This document shows positions 46,164 through 53,302 of a stretch of 56,703 bases of DNA, in pieces. Both the position numbers and the translations under genes were made by a program. Positions within the stretch are counted from its first letter, which is position 1. Each line of letters starts with the position of its first letter. A model generated the notes under the pieces. The model worked only from the letters and a program-made list of their open reading frames with translations, ran no database searches and was not told where the DNA came from. Source of the stretch: Planctomycetota bacterium. GTDB taxonomy: Bacteria > Planctomycetota > UBA1135 > GCA-002686595. Location: contig VGZD01000009.1 of the NCBI GenBank assembly GCA_016872715.1, positions 1 to 56,703 of the forward strand. The letters are read 5' to 3'.

Positions 46164-47168
46164 ATGCAGAAACGGACCGCCATGCTCGCGCTGAAGATCG
46201 GCCTGACGGTCGCGGCGCTCGCGTGGATTGCGTTCGAGGTGCGCTGGGGCGAAATCGTCGACGCACTCTCGCGCGTGCCGCTCTCGAAGTGGGCGCTGGT
46301 GTGGGCGGGCTTCATCGCGGGGCACGTGCTCGGCGTGTTCAAGTGGCGCTACAGCGTGAACCTCGGCATCGCGAGCGCGCGCGCGCGGCTGGGTGCGACC
46401 GATGCGGCCCAGTGCTACTCCGCCGGGATGTTCGCGAACTTGTGCCTGCCGAGCATCGTGGGCGGAGACGCGATCAAGGCGCTGCTCGCGGCGCGCGTGA
46501 CCGCTCGCGCGGAGGCGAGCGTGCTCGGAGGGCTGACGGAGCGCCTGATCGACACGTTCGCGCTGCTCGTGCTGATCGTGGTCGGCGCGCTGTGGTCGAG
46601 CACGGCGATGACGGGCTGGGCGCAGAGCGTCGTGCAGGTCGGAACGCTGCTCGCAGCCGTTGGGGGGCTCGTCGCCTTGCCGCTGCTGCTGCGGCGCAAG
46701 CTGGAGCGCTGGCCGCGCAAGCTGCGCGGCACGATCGGCCGCGCGCTCGTGTCGATGCGGCGACTCGCGGCGCGGCCGTCGCGCGCGCTCGTCGTGCTCG
46801 CGCTCTCGCTCGTGATCCAAGGCTGGTTCGTGCTGCTCAATCTCGAGCTCGGCCGCTCGATCGGCATCGAAGCGCCGCTGGCGGTGTGGTTCTTCGCCGT
46901 GCCGATGACGAAGGCGATCACGCTCGCGCCGCTCTCCGTGGGCGGTCTGGGAGTGCGCGAGGTCACGCTGGCCGGATTCCTGGCGGCGATGGCGAGCGTG
47001 GCGGAGCAAGACGGCGTGGCCGCGTCGCTGCTGTGGCAGTCGGTGCTGATCGCGACCGGCCTGCTCGGCGGAGTCCTGTGGTTCGTGCTCGGCTATCGCG
47101 AGGGAGCGCGCACCGGCGCGGGCCGCGACTCGCTGTTCGCGTTGGAGAGGAACCCCCGAGGTGGCTGA
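46164..47168 (+). CDS. UPF0104 / lysylphosphatidylglycerol synthase TM-region family protein
   Basis: The product has 334 aa and about eight helices. Family blocks are LSRVPLSKWALVWAGFIAG, FANLCLPSIVGGDAIKALL and APLSVGGLGVREVTLAGFL. This matches the membrane domain of MprF and AglD-like proteins without a synthetase domain. Such proteins are proposed to move or hold lipid-linked sugars. It overlaps the following flavoprotein by 8 nt and follows the GT-C gene, so it is part of the same unit. There is also an ATG eight codons downstream. Confidence 0.86.
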   Translation: MQKRTAMLALKIGLTVAALAWIAFEVRWGEIVDALSRVPLSKWALVWAGFIAGHVLGVFKWRYSVNLGIASARARLGATDAAQCYSAGMFANLCLPSIVGGDAIKALLAARVTARAEASVLGGLTERLIDTFALLVLIVVGALWSSTAMTGWAQSVVQVGTLLAAVGGLVALPLLLRRKLERWPRKLRGTIGRALVSMRRLAARPSRALVVLALSLVIQGWFVLLNLELGRSIGIEAPLAVWFFAVPMTKAITLAPLSVGGLGVREVTLAGFLAAMASVAEQDGVAASLLWQSVLIATGLLGGVLWFVLGYREGARTGAGRDSLFALERNPRGG

Positions 47169-48585
47169 GCCGCGCGTGCTCATCCTCGGCGGCGGCCCCG
47201 CCGGAGTCGGCGCCGCTCGCGAGCTCGCGCGCCGCAAGTTCGGTGCTGCGACGCTGCTCGAAGCGGGAGCGCACTACGGCGGCAACGCCGGTTCGTTCGA
47301 GTGCGGCGGCCAGTGGCTCGACTACGGCAGTCACCGGCTGCATCCGGCGACCGATGCGGCGATCTTCGCGGACATTCGCGCGCTGCTCGGCGCCGAGCTC
47401 GTGGATCGCCCGCGCCACGGACGCATTCGACTGTTGGGCAAGTGGATCCACTTCCCGCTCAAGCCCCACGACCTGCTGCTGCGACTCGACAAGCGCTTCG
47501 CGCTCGGCACGCTGCGCGACATGGTCGCCAAGCAGCTCCCCGCTCGCGCGAGCGCGGGCGACACGTTCGAGTCGGTGATTCGCGCGAATCTCGGCTCGAC
47601 GATCGCCGACGAGTTCTACCTGCCGTACGCGGTCAAGCTCTGGGGACGCGATCCCAACGAGCTGAGCGGCGTGCAGGCGCGCAAGCGCGTGGCCGCGGGA
47701 TCGTTCGGCAAGCTCGTGCGCAAGGTGCTCAACGCCGTGCCGGGCTTCAAGGCGAGGGGCGCGGGGCGCTTCTTCTATCCAGTGCGCGGGTTCGGGCAGA
47801 TCAGCGAGGCCTACGCCGCGGACGCGGGGCGACTGGGTGCCGACATGCGGCTGGGCTGGCGCATGACGAACATCGAGCCGCCCGCGAGTGAGAGCGCGCC
47901 GTGGCGCGTGCACGCCGAGGACGCTCGGCGCACCGAGGTGCTCGAGGCGGACTACTTGTGGTCGACCATTCCCGTCACGGCGCTCGCGCGCGCGATGGCG
48001 CAGGGCGTGCCGCCAGACGTGCTCGACGCCGCCGCGCGCGTGACCTACCGCTCGATGATCCTCATCTACGTGCAGTTGCCGGTCGAGCGGTTCACGGAGT
48101 ACGACGCGCACTACTTCCCGGGCGCGACGACGCGCATCACGCGCCTGTCGGAGCCCAAGAACTACTCGGCTCTCGGTCGGCCCGCGGGCACCACGATCCT
48201 GTGCGCGGAGCTGCCGTGCGCGGTGAGGGACGACGTTTGGTCGCTCGATGACGCGGCGCTCGGACGACTGCTCGCGGAGGATCTCGCGGGCTGCGGACTG
48301 CCGCTGAGGGCCGCGCCGATCGCGACGTTCACGCGCCGCCTCCCGGCCGCCTATCCGATCTACCTCACGGGCTACGAGGCGCCGCTCGATCGGCTCGAAC
48401 GCTGGGTCGAGAGCGTGCCGCGCCTGCTCTCCTACGGGCGACAGGGGCTGTTCCAGCACGACAACACGCACCACGCCCTCGCGATGGCCTACGGCGCCGT
48501 CGACTGCATGCGCTCGGGCCACTTCGACGTCGCGCACTGGTCCGAGCTGCGCAAGCTCTACGCGCAGCACGTCGTCGAAGACTGA
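47161..48585 (+). CDS. FAD-dependent amine-oxidase/UDP-galactopyranose mutase-like protein
   Basis: The protein has 474 aa. The FAD motif is LILGGGPAGVGAAREL near residues 7-22, with the second glycine-rich contact at GGNAGSF. WLDYGSHRLHP and FPLKPHDLL resemble the Glf and protoporphyrinogen-oxidase-like enzymes found in polysaccharide loci. The C-terminal block LFQHDNTHHALAMAYGAVD closes the FAD site. It may act on an NDP-sugar or isoprenoid. A GTG start is preceded by GGAGAGG at 47144-47150 (10 nt spacing), within the UPF0104 gene. It is the last gene of this operon. Confidence 0.82.
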   Translation: MAEPRVLILGGGPAGVGAARELARRKFGAATLLEAGAHYGGNAGSFECGGQWLDYGSHRLHPATDAAIFADIRALLGAELVDRPRHGRIRLLGKWIHFPLKPHDLLLRLDKRFALGTLRDMVAKQLPARASAGDTFESVIRANLGSTIADEFYLPYAVKLWGRDPNELSGVQARKRVAAGSFGKLVRKVLNAVPGFKARGAGRFFYPVRGFGQISEAYAADAGRLGADMRLGWRMTNIEPPASESAPWRVHAEDARRTEVLEADYLWSTIPVTALARAMAQGVPPDVLDAAARVTYRSMILIYVQLPVERFTEYDAHYFPGATTRITRLSEPKNYSALGRPAGTTILCAELPCAVRDDVWSLDDAALGRLLAEDLAGCGLPLRAAPIATFTRRLPAAYPIYLTGYEAPLDRLERWVESVPRLLSYGRQGLFQHDNTHHALAMAYGAVDCMRSGHFDVAHWSELRKLYAQHVVED

Positions 48586-48602
48586 GTTGGCGACATCGGC
48601 TC

Positions 48603-48621
48603 CGTCGTCGGAACCACGACG
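48603..48621. terminator. Weak hairpin between convergent genes
   Basis: CGTCGT (48603-48608) pairs with ACGACG (48616-48621) around a 7-nt loop in the 42-nt gap. No T-tract. It could act from either side. Confidence 0.3.
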
Positions 48622-48627
48622 CTGGAG

Positions 48628-49773
48628 TCAATTGCGCGCTCCCACGAGCGTGAGGAGCGAGACTTCCGGCGGGCAGAACAGGCGCAGGGGGGGAGCGAGG
48701 CCGCGCTCCATGCCGATGCCGCGCGAGACGTAGATCTGGCGAGCGCCGACGCGGTGCAGGCCTCCGGCGGCCACGGCGCGCGGCACGAGCGAGAGCGTCA
48801 CGGGCGGGCCGAAACCCGGCAGCACGACTTGGCCGCCGTGCGTGTGACCAGCGATGGCGAGGTCGATCGCGGGCCATGCGCCACCCAGCCAGGTGAGCCC
48901 GTGGTCGGGGTGGTGGCTGACGAGAATGCGCAACTCGTCGGCTTCGCGGCGATCGAAGCGCGAGACGAAGCACTCTGGAGACGACGGGGGGAGTTGAAAG
49001 CTGTCGGCGCCGCCGAGCACGATCCGGCGACCGGCGAACTCGAGCTCGACCGACTCGTCGACGAGCATGCGCACGCGCGTGCCCTCGAAGGCGCGCGCGA
49101 CGAGTTCTTCGGAGTCGGTGTTGCCGAGCACGAAGTAGACGCCGAGCGGCGCATCGAGCGGCTCGAGCAGCGCTCGGAACTCCTTCAGCGCGGCGAGGTA
49201 CTCCTGTTCGTCATCGAGCTGGATCAGGTCGCCCGGCAGCACGATGAGGTGCGGCTCGAAGCGCATGGCCTCGCGGATGGCGGTGCGCAGGTGCTCATCG
49301 ACCGACCGCGACTGGATGTCGGCGAGGACCGCGATGCGCAGCGGCTCGGCGCTCGCGTGCGCCGCGTCGATCGGCACCTCGACGCGCTCGATCTGGAGGT
49401 TGCGTGGCTCGAGAACCGAGCCGTAGAGGCCGAGCACGGGCAGGCCGAGCGCGCCCGCGGCGGCCAGTGCCCGCGCCGTTGGCGTTGCGTCCCCGCGCCA
49501 CAGCACGCGCCACGCGACGATCGGCGTGACCACGACGAGCGTCACCCAGCCGAGCGTGATGCCGAAGAAGAAGCTGCCCGCCGCCCACGCGAGGAAGGGC
49601 ATCTTGATGGTGGCCACGAGCGCGGCGAGCAGCAGCGAGGGGATCACCCGTGCGAGGCCGAGTGGGTGCTCGCGCTTGCGCAGCAGCAACGAGAGCACGG
49701 TGAAGTCGATCGCGCAGGAGAGCGCGAGCAGCAGCCACGCGGGAATCTCGATCGGCGCCCCCACGGCGGGCAT
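48628..49773 (-). CDS. Membrane-bound metallophosphoesterase with altered metal motifs
   Basis: The product is about 381 aa from the ATG at 49773; a TTG at 49806 would add 11 residues. Four membrane helices (about 12-32, 42-60, 66-88, 103-120) precede a calcineurin-like phosphoesterase domain. The motifs are Asp152-Ile-Gln154 (usually DxH), Gly181-Asp182, Gly217-Asn-Thr-Asp220 (usually GNHD/E) and GHTHGG. The motif-1 His is therefore Gln and the motif-3 His is Thr, while the rest of the metal sites look intact. The family includes UDP-2,3-diacylglucosamine hydrolase-like and YkuE-like membrane enzymes. The changes may alter metal use or activity. Confidence 0.82.
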   Translation of the reverse strand: MPAVGAPIEIPAWLLLALSCAIDFTVLSLLLRKREHPLGLARVIPSLLLAALVATIKMPFLAWAAGSFFFGITLGWVTLVVVTPIVAWRVLWRGDATPTARALAAAGALGLPVLGLYGSVLEPRNLQIERVEVPIDAAHASAEPLRIAVLADIQSRSVDEHLRTAIREAMRFEPHLIVLPGDLIQLDDEQEYLAALKEFRALLEPLDAPLGVYFVLGNTDSEELVARAFEGTRVRMLVDESVELEFAGRRIVLGGADSFQLPPSSPECFVSRFDRREADELRILVSHHPDHGLTWLGGAWPAIDLAIAGHTHGGQVVLPGFGPPVTLSLVPRAVAAGGLHRVGARQIYVSRGIGMERGLAPPLRLFCPPEVSLLTLVGARN

Positions 49774-49820
49774 CGTAGCGCCGCCAAGGCGAGCTGCTGG
49801 AGACAACGCTCCGCGCGAAC

Positions 49821-49826
49821 TAGACT
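49821..49826 (+). promoter_or_regulatory. -10 box TAGACT for the DUF155 gene
   Basis: TAGACT lies 6 nt before the ATG at 49833, which fits a leaderless transcript. Confidence 0.5.
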
Positions 49827-49832
49827 GGGAGC

Positions 49833-50939
49833 ATGTCGAGCGCGGGAAGCTCGGGAAGCGCGCGTGGCGAGTGCCGTGCGCTGTTTGCGTTCGACGTGGC
49901 GCAGTCGATCGATCTCGCGGGGGCGGCGCGCGCCATCCACGAGCCGAGCAGCGAGGGCAAGCTCGGGCACACGCACCCGGCTCCGTCGTATTTCCAGTTC
50001 AAGCCGCCTCCGCTGCGCATCGTTCAGCGCTGCGAGCCGCTCCCCATCGCGCGCTGGACCACGGAGGCGACGTGCGAGGTGGTGATCTTCGAGTTCGGGG
50101 CCGTGCTCGTCTCGTTCGCGATCGCGCTGCACGGCGAGCTCGCGGACTGCGTCGAGCTCTCCTGCGCGCTCGCCGCCGACACTTCGCTCGAGGAGGCGGC
50201 TCGCGCGCGCGCGTTGGCGCTGGTCGCCGCCATTCCCTCCCATGTCACCAAGCCCGGACTCGCGCCCGTCTTCGAAGACTATTCCGTGTTTCGGCTGAGC
50301 GCCCCGATGCTCGGCGAGGATGCCGAGCGCTTTCTCGCCCAGAGCGGTCCGCTGCTGGCGGGCATCCTGCGAGCCGAGCGCGCGCCGCTCTCGCGCGAGG
50401 TCTTGGCCGACGCGCTCTCGGTGCGGCTGCAGTACGGCCCAGACGATCTCACGATCGTGGACTGGCACGCGGCCGTGGTGCTCGACGACCAGCCCGAAGA
50501 CGTCCTGCGCTTGCTCGAGTACGCCAACGTGCAGTTGCTCGAGATGCGCTTTCTCGACGCGCAGCTCGACGTCGCGCTCGAGGACTCCTTCCGCTCGCTC
50601 ACGCGCCGCGAGACGCGCCACCTGTTGGGCCCCTTCGCGCTGCGCCGAGACCTGCGGCGACTGTCGTCCATGCAGCTCGAAGCGGCCTTTCTGTTCGAGC
50701 GCGTCGGCAACACGCTCAAGGTGTCGGGAGATCAGTTTCCAGCGCGCGTGCTCAGGCAGGCGGGGACGCGGTTTCGTCTCCAGGAGTGGAACGATGCGGC
50801 CCAGCGCAAGCTCGCGGCGCTCGACAACGTCTATGACAAGCTCCACGACGACGCCTCGACGCTGCGCGCGGAGACGCTCGAATTCCTGATCCTCCTGCTG
50901 ATCGTGTTCGAGATCGTGCTGTCGCTCGCGGGCGACTGA
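49833..50939 (+). CDS. DUF155 / RMD1-like protein with C-terminal membrane anchor
   Basis: The protein has 368 aa. The central CEVVIFEFGAVLVSF, LLEYANVQLLEMRFLD and final ETLEFLILLLIVFEIVLSLA match the DUF155 family (yeast RMD1, human RMND1). The C-terminal hydrophobic helix anchors it. Eukaryotic members act at mitochondria; the bacterial role is not known. It is transcribed alone from a TAGACT box and ends 10 nt from the convergent aminotransferase gene. Confidence 0.85.
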   Translation: MSSAGSSGSARGECRALFAFDVAQSIDLAGAARAIHEPSSEGKLGHTHPAPSYFQFKPPPLRIVQRCEPLPIARWTTEATCEVVIFEFGAVLVSFAIALHGELADCVELSCALAADTSLEEAARARALALVAAIPSHVTKPGLAPVFEDYSVFRLSAPMLGEDAERFLAQSGPLLAGILRAERAPLSREVLADALSVRLQYGPDDLTIVDWHAAVVLDDQPEDVLRLLEYANVQLLEMRFLDAQLDVALEDSFRSLTRRETRHLLGPFALRRDLRRLSSMQLEAAFLFERVGNTLKVSGDQFPARVLRQAGTRFRLQEWNDAAQRKLAALDNVYDKLHDDASTLRAETLEFLILLLIVFEIVLSLAGD

Positions 50940-50949
50940 GCGCGGCGAT

Positions 50950-52584
50950 TCAGGGACTCGCGACGCTCGCGCGACGGCGCACGATCTGCCCGAGCACGCG
51001 CACGAGTTTTTCGAGGGCGGTCCGCGATGGGTCGCCGATGAGCGCGATCTGCAGCCAGCCGCGCTCGACGAGGTAGGCGCTGCGGTAGCTCGTCCAGAAG
51101 CCGCGTCGATCGAGGTCTTCGCCCAGCTCGAAAGCCGACACGCCCCGCGGCGGGATGAGCGTCGTGACGGCAGGACACGCGGCACGCTCGGGCGCGGGCA
51201 GGACGAAGCCTAGGCCCGCGAGCTCCGCGCGCAGCCAGTGCGCGTGGTCGGCGATGCGGGCCATGCGCGCTGGGGTGATCTCGTGCAGTGCCGCACTGAG
51301 CGCGGCGACCAGATTCGACGAATGCGTGTGGGGGACGCTGTCGTGGCTCGCCCAGTGGCCCAGATCGAGATAGCCCGGCAGGCGCTGCGGCTCGGGCGCC
51401 GGCTGGCTGTCGTGGAATACGAGGGCCAGCCCGGGGTAGGCCGCGAGTCCCTTGCCGCTGGTCGAGCTCGCGAGGTGCACGTGGCGCAGGTCGACGTCGA
51501 CGACGCCGAGCGAACTGACGCAATCGACGCAGGCGCGCACGCGCCGCTCGTGCGCCATTGCGACGAGCTCGCGCAGGGGATTGAGGATGCCCGTCGAGGT
51601 TTCGTGGTGCACGAACCACAGCCATCCGAACGCGGGAACGCGCTCGAGCGCGCGGGCGACCTCCGCGAGCTCGAATGGTGCTCCCCACGGCCGCGCGAGC
51701 ACGTCGAACTCCATTCGTGCGCGCCGAGACTGTGAAACGAGCCGCTCGCCGAACTCGCCGTTGGCGAGCACGAGGCCGCGCGAGGGGGCGAGCGACAGCT
51801 GCGCGGCGATCAGCTCGTTGCCGAGCGAAGCGGAGCCGACGAGCACTTGCACGTCGCGGGCGCGAGCGATGCGGCACAGCCTCGCGCGCACGTCGCGCAG
51901 GTGCTCGACGAACTCGGCGCTGCGGTGGGAGATCGGTGGAGCGGCGAGCGCGGCGGACACCGCCGGTGTCGGCGTGACGGGGCCGGGCAGGAAGTTGAGC
52001 TCGTTGGGGCGCTCGAGCAAGGGCTGCACGATCTTGCCGAGGGCCGGATTGGCGCGCGCGTTCTCGCAGAAGCGATCGAGCGTGACGTACATCGGCTGGT
52101 ACTCCGCGCCGCTCGTGCCGACGAGCGGACCGAACGCCGTGAAGCCCATGTGGCGGTAGAGCTTGAGCTCGCGCGTCGTGCCCGAGATCACGCCGAGATC
52201 GAAGCCTTCCCCGAGGGCATGGCGCACGCCGTGCTCGAGCAGCGCGGCAAAGACGGCGGTGCGGCGAAATTCCCGCTCGACCGCGAGCAGGCGCACTTCG
52301 ACGGGCACGTGCCCCTGCGGCAGGAAGCTATCGAGGCTCGGCACCTTTGAATCGAGCGAGAAGGGACGCTGGCCGCGCAGCGCGAGCGTCGCGATCACGC
52401 GCGCTCCGAGCTTGCCGATGACGTACACGTTGTCGGCGTGGAAGCGGTCGACGTAGCGGCGCGCGTCGTTCGGCGGATGCTGCGGGATTTCCTCGACGAA
52501 CGTGCGGTAGTGCAGGGCCTGCACTTGGTCGAGCTCGTCGGCGTCGCCGGCGAGCTTGAAGACGAGCGGGGGGAGCGCGCTCAA
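50950..52584 (-). CDS. GNAT-like domain fused to class V PLP aminotransferase
   Basis: The protein has 544 aa with a TTG start. Residues about 8-172 are a GNAT or N-acyl-amino-acid-synthase-like domain (HYRTFVEEIPQH, VEVRLLAVEREFRRTAVF, LKLYRHMGF). Residues about 195-540 are a serine-pyruvate or alanine-glyoxylate aminotransferase-like fold (NFLPGPVTPTPAV, HHETSTG at 326-332, VDCVSSLG at 353-360). The PLP lysine is probably Lys378 in SSTSGKGL. The TTG overlaps the PlsY stop (TTGA) and has GGAGGG 5 nt upstream. The frame is open upstream only as shadow of plsY. The acyl-transfer and amino-transfer domains, coupled to an acyltransferase gene, suggest an amino-lipid or acyl-amino-acid product. 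That is inference. Confidence 0.84.
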   Translation of the reverse strand: MSALPPLVFKLAGDADELDQVQALHYRTFVEEIPQHPPNDARRYVDRFHADNVYVIGKLGARVIATLALRGQRPFSLDSKVPSLDSFLPQGHVPVEVRLLAVEREFRRTAVFAALLEHGVRHALGEGFDLGVISGTTRELKLYRHMGFTAFGPLVGTSGAEYQPMYVTLDRFCENARANPALGKIVQPLLERPNELNFLPGPVTPTPAVSAALAAPPISHRSAEFVEHLRDVRARLCRIARARDVQVLVGSASLGNELIAAQLSLAPSRGLVLANGEFGERLVSQSRRARMEFDVLARPWGAPFELAEVARALERVPAFGWLWFVHHETSTGILNPLRELVAMAHERRVRACVDCVSSLGVVDVDLRHVHLASSTSGKGLAAYPGLALVFHDSQPAPEPQRLPGYLDLGHWASHDSVPHTHSSNLVAALSAALHEITPARMARIADHAHWLRAELAGLGFVLPAPERAACPAVTTLIPPRGVSAFELGEDLDRRGFWTSYRSAYLVERGWLQIALIGDPSRTALEKLVRVLGQIVRRRASVASP

Positions 52585-53186
52585 CGGTGCCCTCCGGGCG
52601 GTTGGAGTGCCGCGGTTCGCGGGGGAAGGAGATGGCGACGATGAGCGAAGAGCACGACCGCCACCGTCAGCGTCGAGAGAGCGACGGGCACGGCGGAGTG
52701 CAACTGCCACCAGACGGCGAGCGGGAGCAGCAGGAGTCCGGCGAGGCCCGAGCGCACGAACGCGCGCGATGCGAAGAGGACGAGCGCGCCGAGCACGAGG
52801 CAGGGCGCGAGCGCGAGCGGAGCGAGCACCAGCCATGCACCGATGAGTGGGGCGACGCCCCTGCCGCCACGGAATTGAAGCTGCGCCGGCCAGATGTGTC
52901 CGACCACGACCGCGAGCGCCGCGAGCGCCGTCCACTCCGTCGTCGCGCCGAGCATCCGCGCCGCCAGCACGGCCGTCGCTCCCTTGAGCGCATCGAGCAC
53001 GAGCGTCAGCGCGAACCCGCCGCGCCCGAGCAGCAAGCCGGAGTTGGTGGCTCCACTCGATCCGCTGCCCTGTTCGCGCACGTCGCGGCCCGTCTTCCAG
53101 CGCACGAGCCAGTAGCCCGGCGAAATCCCGCCGAGGAGATAGCAGCCCGCCGCGAGTGCGAGCTCGATTCCGAGGTTCATCGGCAC
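52581..53186 (-). CDS. plsY: Glycerol-3-phosphate acyltransferase PlsY
   Basis: The product has 201 aa with about five helices. Family motifs are GISPGYWLVRW, GSGSSGATN (usually GSGNIGATN) and GHIWPAQLQFRGGRGVA. It transfers an acyl group from acyl-phosphate to glycerol-3-phosphate, the first step in phospholipid synthesis. GTG 53186 lies 8 nt after a TAGAAT box; ATG 53180 is the other option. The gene is coupled by a TTGA overlap to the GNAT-aminotransferase gene, an unusual partner for plsY. PlsX is not in the window. Confidence 0.9.
   Translation of the reverse strand: MPMNLGIELALAAGCYLLGGISPGYWLVRWKTGRDVREQGSGSSGATNSGLLLGRGGFALTLVLDALKGATAVLAARMLGATTEWTALAALAVVVGHIWPAQLQFRGGRGVAPLIGAWLVLAPLALAPCLVLGALVLFASRAFVRSGLAGLLLLPLAVWWQLHSAVPVALSTLTVAVVLFAHRRHLLPPRTAALQPPGGHR
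52590..52595 (-). promoter_or_regulatory. Shine-Dalgarno GGAGGG deciding the TTG start at 52584
   Basis: GGAGGG (CCCTCC on +) lies 5 nt before the TTG. No ATG or GTG in frame is near, and homology begins about eight codons later. Confidence 0.65.
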
Positions 53187-53194
53187 GCAAGGCG

Positions 53195-53200
53195 ATTCTA
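53195..53200 (-). promoter_or_regulatory. -10 box TAGAAT for plsY
   Basis: TAGAAT (ATTCTA on +) ends 8 nt before GTG 53186. Confidence 0.5.
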
Positions 53201-53290
53201 GGCACGCGCTGGCGTTCGCGGCGCTTCGAACTCCCGCGCAGGCCAGCGAGCGCGTGGCCCGCGCTCTGGCGCCCCCCCGCGCGGCGCCGC

Positions 53291-53296
53291 TACCGT
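53291..53296 (+). promoter_or_regulatory. -10 box TACCGT for the M14 peptidase gene
   Basis: TACCGT lies 6 nt before the GTG at 53303, matching a leaderless start. Confidence 0.4.
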
Positions 53297-53302
53297 GAGG
53301 CC

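Noticed and set aside
52585..53205. N-terminal extension of the GNAT-aminotransferase over plsY
   Set aside because: Arg-rich shadow of plsY; a Shine-Dalgarno and TTGA overlap mark the start at 52584.
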